DNA from: an uncultured Bacilli bacterium
GTDB lineage: Bacteria; Bacillota_I; Bacilli_A; RF39; UBA660
Assembly: GCA_934101625.1 (NCBI GenBank)
Contig: CAKORV010000004.1
Location: 1 to 51,070, forward strand
Reading direction: 5' to 3'
Length of the DNA stretch: 51,070 nt
Below, one piece after another: positions 24,316 to 31,775 of this stretch (its first letter is position 1; each line of letters begins with the position of its first letter). A program made the translations under genes and the position numbers. The notes under the pieces are model-generated. The model saw only the letters and a program-made list of their open reading frames with translations. It did no database searches and had not been told where the DNA came from.

Positions 24316-24342
24316 AAAGTAGCTCGATTGAGTTACTTTTTT
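24314..24342 (+). terminator. Terminator of the HIT gene
   Basis: aaaaagtagctc (24314-24325) pairs with gagttacttttt (24330-24341) around gatt with one wobble, ending in a T6 run. The stop codon is part of the stem region. Confidence 0.85.
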
Positions 24343-24367
24343 CACACATTACTGTAGTTGTGTCATA

Positions 24368-24493
24368 TTACCAACCTACGAAAGCACCAAATATTATTGC
24401 TAGTAATATGAATAGAATTAAGATTACGAAGAAACTATTTCCATAGTTATTACCACCGCAACATGGATTAACTTGCTTACAGCAATTGTTCAT
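24368..24493 (-). CDS. YjcZ-like tiny sporulation membrane peptide
   Basis: A 41-residue peptide. A cysteine-rich head (MNNCCKQVNPCCGGNNYGNS) is followed by one hydrophobic helix (FFVILILFILLAIIFGAFVGW). This Cys/Gly head plus single-helix plan is that of the YjcZ/CYCXC family of tiny sporulation proteins. The ribosome site TTTAAAGGAGGGGTG ahead of ATG 24493 is excellent. A second such gene lies immediately upstream. Location in spore membranes or coat is inferred from the family. Confidence 0.8.
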   Translation of the reverse strand: MNNCCKQVNPCCGGNNYGNSFFVILILFILLAIIFGAFVGW

Positions 24494-24512
24494 TTAACAC
24501 CCCTCCTTTAAA

Positions 24513-24608
24513 TTAGATAAATGCACCTAGTATGATTACTAATAATATAAATAACACTAAAGCAAATGCCGCTCCTGATAAACCATTATTTCCGCATCCA
24601 CAATTCAT
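24513..24608 (-). CDS. Second YjcZ-like tiny membrane peptide
   Basis: A 31-residue peptide: MNCGCGNNGLSG followed by a hydrophobic helix ending in LGAFI. It repeats the plan and terminal GAF motif of the neighbouring 41-residue peptide, 19 bases downstream, so the two are probably tandem duplicates in one operon. RBS AAAAAAGGAGGAATGTCTT before ATG 24608. Too short for most gene finders, but codon use, ribosome site and shared motif support it. Confidence 0.75.
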   Translation of the reverse strand: MNCGCGNNGLSGAAFALVLFILLVIILGAFI

Positions 24609-24730
24609 AAGACATTCCTCCTTTTTTTATCTTTACACTTTTATTATAAGCAAATTATAAAAATATGTGAGTGCTTATTATTGTGTTTTCTTTATTTTTT
24701 TGTTATTATAATTATTGTGGAGGTAATAGT

Positions 24731-25681
24731 ATGAAAAAATTATTTTTGATAGTACTTAGTGCTTTTCTTTTAGTAGGTTGTTCTACTTCTCATTTAGAGA
24801 ATGGAAAAGAAAGCGTTGTAAAATTTGATGAGGGAGGAATAAGTGCTGAAGACTTATATAATAAGTTAAAAAGTCAATATGGGGTTAGTACTTTATTAGA
24901 TTTAATAGATGAAGAATTATTATCTAGAGAGTATAAATCTACTGATGATGAAAATACTTATGTTAGAAATGTTGTTTCTTCTTATAAAAAACAATGGGGA
25001 GATCAATATTTAACTAATATTCAAAATTATTATGGAGTTAAAGATGAAGATGCTTTTAAAGATATGTTAAGACTTTCTTATAAGAGAAATGAATGGCTTA
25101 AAGATTATGCTAAAGATAGTGTTACTGATAAAGAGATTGAAGAATATTATGATTCTGAAGTTGTTGGTGATATGGAACTTAAACATATTTTAATAAAAGT
25201 AGATACTTCTAGTACATCTTCTGACAGTGAAAAGACTGAAGCAGAAAAGAAAGCTTTAGAAACTGCTAAGGAAGTTATTAAGAAGTTAAATGATGGTGAA
25301 AGTTTTGATGATTTGGCTAAAGAGTATTCTGATGATTCAGCTAATAAAGATAATGGTGGAAGTTTAGGCACAGTTAAGTTTAATGATAATTATGATGCAA
25401 GTTTTATGGAAGCTGCTAAAGAATTAAAGACTAATACTTATTCTGATGAACCAGTTAAGAGTCAATATGGTTATCATATTATATTTAAAGTAAGTCAACA
25501 AGAAAAGAAAGATTTAGATAGTGTTAAAGATGATATTATTAGTGTTATTAGTGAAGAAAAAATTAATAATGAAACTAATTTTAGTACAAAAGCATTACTT
25601 AATTTAAGAGAAAAATATGGTATTAAGATTACTGATTCAGAATTAAAAGATTCATATAATGAAAGATTTGGATTAAACTAA
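24731..25681 (+). CDS. prsA: PrsA-like peptidyl-prolyl isomerase lipoprotein
   Basis: A 316-residue foldase. It has a lipoprotein signal peptide with lipobox LVGC (Cys17), an N-terminal chaperone region (about 30-140) and a parvulin domain (about 147-255) with MELKHILIKV, FDDLAKEYSDDSA, GGSLG and QYGYHIIFKV. A C-terminal helix follows. PrsA proteins fold exported proteins at the outer face of the membrane. The start is ATG 24731 behind GTGGAGGTAATAGT; farther in-frame starts have no ribosome site and would hide the signal peptide. A terminator follows. Confidence 0.93.
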   Translation: MKKLFLIVLSAFLLVGCSTSHLENGKESVVKFDEGGISAEDLYNKLKSQYGVSTLLDLIDEELLSREYKSTDDENTYVRNVVSSYKKQWGDQYLTNIQNYYGVKDEDAFKDMLRLSYKRNEWLKDYAKDSVTDKEIEEYYDSEVVGDMELKHILIKVDTSSTSSDSEKTEAEKKALETAKEVIKKLNDGESFDDLAKEYSDDSANKDNGGSLGTVKFNDNYDASFMEAAKELKTNTYSDEPVKSQYGYHIIFKVSQQEKKDLDSVKDDIISVISEEKINNETNFSTKALLNLREKYGIKITDSELKDSYNERFGLN

Positions 25682-25685
25682 AATA

Positions 25686-25716
25686 AAAACTTCGGTTTTA
25701 CTAAGAACTGAAGTTT
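25686..25716. terminator. Bidirectional terminator between prsA and recX
   Basis: aaaacttcggtt (25686-25697) pairs with aactgaagtttt (25705-25716) with one wobble. T-rich tracts follow on the plus strand (ttttctttt); the convergent recX ends five bases on. Confidence 0.8.
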
Positions 25717-25720
25717 TCTT

Positions 25721-26488
25721 TTATTCTAGATTATCAAGCATGTAATTTATTTCTTCTATTTTGTATCCTTTTCTATATAAGTATGATTTAACTTTTTGAT
25801 ATAATTCTTGATCCATATATTTTTTAGAATATTTATTATAAGCTTTTGAATATTCTTTTTTTATGTTTTCGTTATTATTTAAGTTTAAATTATTAAGGTT
25901 TTCTTCTATCGAATTATTATCATAGCCTAGGTTATATAAATCTATTTTTAGTTTGTTTTTAATCATATAATTAGATTTATTTTTTAAACTATTTAACTTC
26001 TTATTTATTATTTTTTCTATTTTACCATTCCATATATTTTCATTAATTGTATTTAATTTATTATTTATTAGTGTTTCATCTAATTCTAAATCTAAAAGAC
26101 TTTTCTTTATTTTGTATGGTCCCCAGTTAGTTAGATTAACTTTATCATTAACAAATGCATCTATATATTTTTCTTCATTTAGGTATCCTTCTTTATTAAG
26201 TCTATCTAATACTTCATCTATTAGTTTAGTATTAAAATTCTTTTTATTTAAATAGTCTTTTATTTCTTTTGATGTTCTCATTTTAATTTCAATATATGTT
26301 AAAGCCATGTTATAGATTTCGTAATATACATTTTCATTCATTACTTTTTCTAAAAGTTCTAGATTTATATTACTCGTTCTTAAAAGATCATTTTTAAGAA
26401 TTACATCTTCATAAAGTATAAGTTCTGTATTATCTAAAGTTAACTTATACCTTCCTTTACTCATTTTTTTATATCTTACTATTTTCAT
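25721..26488 (-). CDS. recX: RecX-family regulator of RecA
   Basis: A 255-residue protein made of tandem three-helix repeats, as in RecX, which binds RecA filaments and modulates recombination. Typical segments: LTYIEIKMRTSKEIKDYL, RLNKEGYLNEEKYIDAFVND, then NWGPYKIKKSLLDL. The N-terminal beta part (1-40) matches RecX of Bacillota. The ATG (26488) has GAGGAATCCA ahead and lies inside the end of a RelB/DinJ-like gene, with a 20-base overlap in another frame, so expression of the two is coupled. Confidence 0.88.
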   Translation of the reverse strand: MKIVRYKKMSKGRYKLTLDNTELILYEDVILKNDLLRTSNINLELLEKVMNENVYYEIYNMALTYIEIKMRTSKEIKDYLNKKNFNTKLIDEVLDRLNKEGYLNEEKYIDAFVNDKVNLTNWGPYKIKKSLLDLELDETLINNKLNTINENIWNGKIEKIINKKLNSLKNKSNYMIKNKLKIDLYNLGYDNNSIEENLNNLNLNNNENIKKEYSKAYNKYSKKYMDQELYQKVKSYLYRKGYKIEEINYMLDNLE

Positions 26489-26762
26489 TGGATTCCTCGA
26501 TTAATTTATAATAGTTATATAAATCTTCCATAGATGCTTTTATTCTTGGAGTTTCATCATTTAGTTCTTTTAGTCTTCTTAGGTAATAATCACTTGATTT
26601 AGTTTTATTAGAAGGTGTAAAAGGTAGTCCATCTTCTATTATACATTGATTTAAAAACATATTTATAGCTACACTTGTATTCATTCCCATTTTTTTAAAT
26701 AATTTGTCTGCTTTTTCTTTGGTTTCTTTATCAACTCTGAAACTCATATTGATTGTACTCAT
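26469..26762 (-). CDS. RelB/DinJ-family antitoxin without a toxin partner
   Basis: A 97-residue protein with a ribbon-helix-helix N-terminus (MSTINMSFRVDKETKEKADK, then MGMNTSVAINMFLNQCI) characteristic of RelB/DinJ antitoxins, which repress their own promoter and neutralise a RelE/YafQ toxin. The C-terminus (about 55-97) has the usual toxin-binding helical look. No RelE-type gene adjoins it; the next gene is recX, overlapping by 20 bases. ATG 26762 follows GGAGAGTGATACA. It may be an orphan or have been recruited to regulate recX. Confidence 0.8.
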   Translation of the reverse strand: MSTINMSFRVDKETKEKADKLFKKMGMNTSVAINMFLNQCIIEDGLPFTPSNKTKSSDYYLRRLKELNDETPRIKASMEDLYNYYKLIEESNENSKI

Positions 26763-26844
26763 TGTATCACTCTCCATAAGACAATTATAATACATTACAT
26801 ATATGTTTTCAATATATTTTATTTATTTGATAAATAAAAAAAGA

Positions 26845-27042
26845 TTATTCTTTTATTTTGATTAATCCCTTTTCTAATTCTTCCAAACTTCTACCTATTG
26901 GTTTCTTTGATACATATTCTTCTTCTTTCATTTGATAATGGTTATTTAATATCATTTGTTTACTTCTTTCACTTGCAACATGTACTAATTTATATTTAGA
27001 GTCCACTATCATTAAAAGACTATCAATTGATGGATATATCAT
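26845..27042 (-). CDS. rpoZ: RNA polymerase omega subunit
   Basis: A 65-residue omega subunit, which assists beta-prime folding in RNA polymerase. The start MIYPSIDSLLMIVDSKYKL and the later VASERSKQMI and KPIGRSLEELEKGLI match RpoZ. ATG 27042 is preceded by GAGGAGAGTG; a longer in-frame reading from 27096 adds an unrelated N-terminus. It is usually next to gmk; here it sits between a RelB-like gene and a hypothetical gene. Confidence 0.88.
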   Translation of the reverse strand: MIYPSIDSLLMIVDSKYKLVHVASERSKQMILNNHYQMKEEEYVSKKPIGRSLEELEKGLIKIKE

Positions 27043-27153
27043 AATATTTTCACTCTCCTCTATAATTAATATACTATGTACTTTTTTTCTTATCAAGTTT
27101 TTTCATTTTTCTTGACAATACTTTACAATTTTAAATATTAACCGGACGTTTTT

Positions 27154-27618
27154 CTAATTTTTAGGTGTTATAACGATTTCTCCATCTTGTATTGAATAAA
27201 TATTATTGTCTACATGACTAACTATTTCATTATTATCATTAATAAATAATTTAACTCCATTATTTGGATTTAATAATCTAATAATATTACCTTTACTATC
27301 TTTATAAAAGTATGATCCTTTTTCATTTTTTCCATAAAACACATCATTTATTGGTGTTGGAATTAAAAAGTCTCCTGTATTGCTTAAAAGTGGAATTACT
27401 TCTCCATCATTTATTAATGTGTATAATAAATCATTATCACTAATTAAGTATTTAGTATTTCTATATGGTTCAAGTCTTGTGCCATCTATTGGACTTATTA
27501 ATGGCATCATCTCTCCACTTGATAGTTCTACATAATATAAGTTATTTTCATTATTGTGTATTATTCTTATTCCTTCATTATTAAATTTATCTAAATCTAC
27601 TATTACTTCTCCATTCAT
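27154..27618 (-). CDS. Unknown protein with repeated short beta motifs
   Basis: A 154-residue protein made of repeated short beta hairpins (YYVELSSGEMMPLISP, YTLINDGEVIPLLSN, YFYKDSKGNIIRLLNP, YSIQDGEIVITP), each with a G-E/N-x(2)-L/I-P-like turn, suggesting a small beta-propeller-like or solenoid fold. No signal peptide. ATG 27618 overlaps the stop of the double-nuclease gene by four bases (ATGA) and has GGAGAGAGATAG, so the two are translationally coupled. The family is not recognised. Confidence 0.6.
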   Translation of the reverse strand: MNGEVIVDLDKFNNEGIRIIHNNENNLYYVELSSGEMMPLISPIDGTRLEPYRNTKYLISDNDLLYTLINDGEVIPLLSNTGDFLIPTPINDVFYGKNEKGSYFYKDSKGNIIRLLNPNNGVKLFINDNNEIVSHVDNNIYSIQDGEIVITPKN

Positions 27619-29450
27619 TTTTCTATCTCTCTCCTTAAACCTTTTAATATTTCTACCATAGCCCATGTATCTTGTTTACAATATTCAACTAAGGCATTTT
27701 GTTTTCTTTCTTTTTCTTCTTCAGTCATATTTTTATAATTGGCATATTCAACTAATGCTTGAACTCCATTTTGTACTTCTAAATCTTTGTATGTTAAATT
27801 TGTAAATAATGGTAATGTTTTCTTTATTGAGAAGCTTCCACTTTGTTCATTGTTATAATAGTTCATAGTGCCTGATTCTTCTTCACTAAATCCCAAGCTT
27901 TTATATAATTCTTTGTTGTTATCTATTATTTCTAGTAGATCTCTTCCACTATCTCTTATAGCCATTAATTCATTTTTATATTCAGGAAATATATTTGCTA
28001 GTTCTTTAATCCTTCCTTTTTCAAAATTAACATTCTGCGCTAGCATAGAACCTCCTGTTTTTTGTATTGGTATTTTTTCTACCAATTTTTTTACCATTTC
28101 TAGTCTTTCATCTTCATTTGAGCGTGCTAGAAAAACATAGTTGTCAAGTTCTTTATCACAATTATTTGGTGATTTTTCTATATGCAAACTAAATTCAAAA
28201 GGGCTTTGATAGTATGGGTGTTCTCCTTTAAATCTTGGCACTGGACAAGGAAATGTTTCAAAATCCAAATGATATATTGGGTATTCTAAACTATTTAGTC
28301 CGGCAGTTATTTTATCTTTATTTATATATGTAACATTTCTATCATAACAGTCTCTTTGAATTTTATGATTTTCACTTGTTAACCATTCGTAAGGTATATC
28401 ATCTAATTTTAAGTATCCATTATTTATTAAGTCATATTTATTATATGTTATACCATCCCATTTAAAACTAACAAATCTTTTATAATTAAAACTTGCATTT
28501 TTTTCTGGTACATTTTTAAAACATATTGCTTTAAATTTACATTCTGTATTCTTTTTTAAAGCACATGATACACTTAAATTGCATGGACTAGGATCACTTT
28601 CAAATATATTTTTCTCTAAGTTTTGTCTTTCTATATCTATTCTACTTTGATACATTTCTGTTATATCATTTATTTTATATATATCAATTATTCTATTTCC
28701 AAATTTATCTGTATTATATACTCTTTTACTATTAACTAGTGTCCCGTCATATTCGTATTCATCATTTAATACTGCAAGATAATAGTTAATTTTCTTGTTT
28801 ATGTTGTTTTCTTTTAGATAGCCTTCAATTATATATCTTTGTACTGATATATCATACATGTATTTTCCTTCATCAGTAAATCTGTTAAGTAATTTTTCTA
28901 CTTTATTTGAATAGTTTTTAGATAAACCTGGATTAGATGTTAATGTATAAAAATTATTTATTTTTGTAAATAAAGGATATTTTTCTTTTCCAATGTTATA
29001 AAATAGATTTTTATATTTTCTTGATGTAGTTGCCTTTACTTCTATTATGTTTATTTCATTATTAGATTCATTATATATATCAACAAAACATAGGTATTTA
29101 ATGCCATTTTTGTTAAAGTTAAAACTTTCTTGTTTGTATGTATCTAAACTATATACACTGGTACCTCCAAATAATCTTTCAACTTCTTTTCCGGCAGTTA
29201 TTTCTACTTCTTTATAGTATTCCATCATTGCATTTAATTGAATATTTATGCTTTCTGTTTTATCAGTTTCTCCATCATCAGATACTTCAAACATCGTGCC
29301 AAGCATTTCTTTGTATTTGTCATTTTCTTCTTGTTTTAAATATTCTTCTAAAGACATGTCACTTGATAATTTGTCATTATGTATTTCTTCTAATGCAGGG
29401 TATCTTCTACATCTAGTATAATTTATAAAATCTGTTTTAGTTATTGCCAT
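27615..29450 (-). CDS. DUF2779 protein: PD-(D/E)XK plus DEDD-type nuclease
   Basis: A 611-residue protein. The C-terminal part (about 390-605) is a DUF2779/DEDD exonuclease-like domain with LDFET (Asp396, Glu398), AQNVNFEKGRI and YCKQDTWAMVEIL (Asp594). The N-terminal part has a Cas4-like PD-(D/E)XK pattern: KTDFINYTRCRRYPAL (Cys14), Asp124, then Glu137-Val-Lys139 in NIIEVKA. Cys290, 296, 304 and 310 could, perhaps with Cys14, hold an Fe-S cluster. Two nuclease active sites in one chain suggest nucleic-acid processing or defence. The substrate is unknown. It is coupled to the next gene. Confidence 0.75.
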   Translation of the reverse strand: MAITKTDFINYTRCRRYPALEEIHNDKLSSDMSLEEYLKQEENDKYKEMLGTMFEVSDDGETDKTESINIQLNAMMEYYKEVEITAGKEVERLFGGTSVYSLDTYKQESFNFNKNGIKYLCFVDIYNESNNEINIIEVKATTSRKYKNLFYNIGKEKYPLFTKINNFYTLTSNPGLSKNYSNKVEKLLNRFTDEGKYMYDISVQRYIIEGYLKENNINKKINYYLAVLNDEYEYDGTLVNSKRVYNTDKFGNRIIDIYKINDITEMYQSRIDIERQNLEKNIFESDPSPCNLSVSCALKKNTECKFKAICFKNVPEKNASFNYKRFVSFKWDGITYNKYDLINNGYLKLDDIPYEWLTSENHKIQRDCYDRNVTYINKDKITAGLNSLEYPIYHLDFETFPCPVPRFKGEHPYYQSPFEFSLHIEKSPNNCDKELDNYVFLARSNEDERLEMVKKLVEKIPIQKTGGSMLAQNVNFEKGRIKELANIFPEYKNELMAIRDSGRDLLEIIDNNKELYKSLGFSEEESGTMNYYNNEQSGSFSIKKTLPLFTNLTYKDLEVQNGVQALVEYANYKNMTEEEKERKQNALVEYCKQDTWAMVEILKGLRREIEK

Positions 29451-29611
29451 TTTGTATCCTTTCTTTTATTTCATCAATTTAATTATAGCAATTATTTGTT
29501 TGAGTGTCAAATGCTTTATTTTGTTTTTATAATATTTTAACTAGTTTTAAAAAATATTATTTACCATATTTTTTAAAAAAGAATCTAAATTCAATTAGAC
29601 TCTTGCTTTAG

Positions 29612-30166
29612 TTATTCTTCATTATATTCACTTAAATATTTATCTTTTAACTCAGGATATAAATCAAAAAATATATTAATATCAAAACCATTATGTTGCC
29701 ACTTGTTTACTTTTGGAATAAGGTCACTATTATCTAATGGTATTTTATTAGGCCTTTCTGGAAATAAATATAATTTTATTTTTTCTTCTTTGTTTAATTT
29801 TATTAATTCATCATAAACATTTTCAATGTATTCACATTCTAAAACTTTCTCTTCTTTATCACTTACAACTTCGGCCGACCATCCAGTCAATCCACTTTTG
29901 AAATTAGATGCATCCAATTTGTAAATATAACCATCACAATTAAATATTGATTTAAACATTGAAGCCTTTCTTTCAACTAATTCTATTGGATATTCTATTC
30001 CATTCCCAGATAAAGAATAAAATAAATCTGAGCCTTTGCTTGATAAAAAGATGGTAGCTATAGCTTTTGATGGTGTAGCATAAACCCATTTTTTCATGTG
30101 AGTACCTTGATTAGGTTCAATATACTTTAAATTTGGAATTGAACTTCCATGATACACATAATTCAT
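29612..30166 (-). CDS. Unknown protein, possible ADP-ribosyltransferase-like fold
   Basis: A 184-residue soluble protein. It begins YHGSSIPNLKYIEPNQGTH, then WVYATPSKAIATIFLSSKG. The Tyr-His-Gly-Ser start and the Y-A-T-x(3)-A-x(3)-F segment recall ADP-ribosyltransferase-like folds that bind NAD, but the remaining catalytic residues cannot be confirmed by eye. The C-terminal half (GWSAEVVSDKEEKVLECEYIENV) is charged. It is followed by a T-rich end and stands near two small unknown genes. Coding is firm; function is speculative. Confidence 0.5.
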   Translation of the reverse strand: MNYVYHGSSIPNLKYIEPNQGTHMKKWVYATPSKAIATIFLSSKGSDLFYSLSGNGIEYPIELVERKASMFKSIFNCDGYIYKLDASNFKSGLTGWSAEVVSDKEEKVLECEYIENVYDELIKLNKEEKIKLYLFPERPNKIPLDNSDLIPKVNKWQHNGFDINIFFDLYPELKDKYLSEYNEE

Positions 30167-30195
30167 TTATTTTCTCCTTATATAATATCAAGCTT

Positions 30196-30651
30196 TTACT
30201 TATATATCAATGTTTTTACTTCATTACTTTCTTTATAAAATAATTCTAATCTATTAGATAATTTATGCAAGTGATAACTTAATAGTAATGGACTACTAAA
30301 TACTCTTTCTTCCTTTTTTATAATTCTAGATACTATTAATTTGTTATTTTTTATTTCATAAACTACATTTATATCTTCTGGTTCATTATTTCTTAAATCA
30401 CCTGGTTTTATATTAGATAAATCAATACTATATTTTGAAGTTTCTAATAAATCTTTAAAGTTTGATATTTGTCCTATGTAGTAATTATTTATTACTTCCA
30501 TATTATCATTAGTCTGTTCAATTAAAGAAGCCATTTTTGTATTTTCTGGTACTTTAATACTCTTACCTACTAATTTACTTGTACTTATTACTTTTTCATT
30601 TTCATCTAAAAACATTATTGTTAGTTTTAAAAAATCATTTTTTCCAAACAT
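30196..30651 (-). CDS. Unknown protein
   Basis: A 151-residue soluble protein of unknown family with mixed alpha/beta character (FLKLTIMFLDENEKVIS, INVVYEIKNNKLIVSRIIKKEE). No signal peptide or membrane helix. It starts inside the last base of the upstream HNH-like gene (one-base overlap), so the two form a unit. The ribosome site GGAGGTGAATTCTA lies inside the upstream gene's end. Nothing in the sequence points to a function. Confidence 0.55.
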   Translation of the reverse strand: MFGKNDFLKLTIMFLDENEKVISTSKLVGKSIKVPENTKMASLIEQTNDNMEVINNYYIGQISNFKDLLETSKYSIDLSNIKPGDLRNNEPEDINVVYEIKNNKLIVSRIIKKEERVFSSPLLLSYHLHKLSNRLELFYKESNEVKTLIYK

Positions 30652-31013
30652 TAGAATTCACCTCCATATATAAGTTTATGAGTATGTAGTTTTAATGATT
30701 TACTTTCTTCTCTAAGATAATTATCCATTGGTTCTTTTCTTTTATTAATTTCTTTAAATAATTCATTCCATGCTAGATATAAGTTATAATCTTTAATTTC
30801 TGTCATATTAAGAAGTCTATGTGCTTTTTTAGTTAAAAGAGCCCCATTAGAAAGTTCTAGTAAACCTCCATCACATTCTTTTATTATATGATGATATGTT
30901 AATACATTTCTAACTGTAATTAAATAGCTCATCCAGTCTAAATCATCTGGTCCATATATTCTTTTCATAGCATCTATAATTACCTTAGTTTCATTATAAT
31001 ATACTTTACCCAT
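30651..31013 (-). CDS. Small HNH-like protein
   Basis: A 120-residue protein with a compact H-N-H pattern near residues 40-70: TYHHIIKECDGGLLELSNGALLTKKAHRLL, broken here as TYHHIIKECDGG and SNGALLTKKAHRLL. This resembles the beta-beta-alpha metal core of HNH endonucleases but lacks the zinc-binding CxxC pairs and ends LLN rather than LLH. It may be an active small HNH nuclease or a relic. It is coupled to the next gene by a one-base overlap. The start ATG 31013 follows GGGGTGGTTTT. Confidence 0.5.
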   Translation of the reverse strand: MGKVYYNETKVIIDAMKRIYGPDDLDWMSYLITVRNVLTYHHIIKECDGGLLELSNGALLTKKAHRLLNMTEIKDYNLYLAWNELFKEINKRKEPMDNYLREESKSLKLHTHKLIYGGEF

Positions 31014-31166
31014 AAAACCACCCCAGTAAGATTATATTCTAACATAACAATTTTTATTTTTAAAGTGGAAATTAATGTTTATGAAGTGTTTTTTATATTA
31101 TAATATGTTTACTTTAATGCATAAGTTTGTTAAAATGAAGAAGGATAATAAAGAAAGGAGGAAATG

Positions 31167-31700
31167 ATGAAGAAAGGTACAATAATCAGTATAGTTACAG
31201 TAGTAGTTCTAGTACTCGTTACACTTCTAATAGTTAAAAACTTAGGCGGAAATAATACAGGTTCATTAAAGAGTGAAAGTGATATTAAAACTATGATAAA
31301 GAGCATAATCAAGAAAGAAAAAGATAATTTACCTAGTTTAGATATTAATACTATTGATGTTAAAAATAAAGATAATGTTAGTTTATATACTGGATTAAAA
31401 TCTAATGAAAATGTTGAAGCGTTAGTAGTAGCTGAACCATTAATGTCAAGTCAGGCTTTCTCTATCGCTGTTGTTAAAGTTAATGAAAATGCAAACATTG
31501 AAAGTATGAAACAAGAGATGATAGATAATATTAATACTAGCAAATGGATATGTGTTACTGCTGAAAAAGTATATGTTACTAATAGCGGTAATGTTATATT
31601 CTTAGTAATGGCTGATGCTGACTGGGCTAGTCTTGTATATAAAGATTTTAAAGAGTATGTAAATAATGATATTGGTAAAGAACTAGAAAAAACTAGTTAA
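31167..31700 (+). CDS. DUF4358-like membrane-anchored protein
   Basis: A 177-residue protein with one N-terminal membrane helix (about 4-24) and an extracytoplasmic domain resembling DUF4358: VAEPLMSSQAFSIAVVKV, NIESMKQEMIDNIN, KWICVTAEKVYV, then a strand ending VIFLVMAD. Two adjacent ATGs lie at 31164 and 31167; the second is better spaced from AAAGGAGG. In many Bacillota this family sits beside MBOAT and DHHW genes, as here, so a part in envelope-polymer acylation is likely but the biochemical role is unknown. Confidence 0.8.
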   Translation: MKKGTIISIVTVVVLVLVTLLIVKNLGGNNTGSLKSESDIKTMIKSIIKKEKDNLPSLDINTIDVKNKDNVSLYTGLKSNENVEALVVAEPLMSSQAFSIAVVKVNENANIESMKQEMIDNINTSKWICVTAEKVYVTNSGNVIFLVMADADWASLVYKDFKEYVNNDIGKELEKTS

Positions 31701-31739
31701 TATAGTTTTGGACCTGGTATACCAGTTACAGATTAATAT

Positions 31740-31761
31740 GCACCTTATTGGTGCTTTCTTT
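31740..31761 (+). terminator. Hairpin between the DUF4358 gene and the MBOAT gene
   Basis: gcacc-ttatt-ggtgc forms a 5-bp GC-rich hairpin followed by tttctttt, directly before the MBOAT ribosome site (aaggagg). A perfect 12-bp palindrome, ctggtataccag, lies just upstream at 31714-31725. It is a terminator of the first gene or an attenuator of the next two. Confidence 0.55.
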
Positions 31762-31775
31762 TAAGGAGGAATCTT

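Noticed and set aside
31764..31775. A riboswitch upstream of the MBOAT gene
   Set aside because: The spacer is under 80 bases and shows only one short hairpin; no known riboswitch core was recognised.
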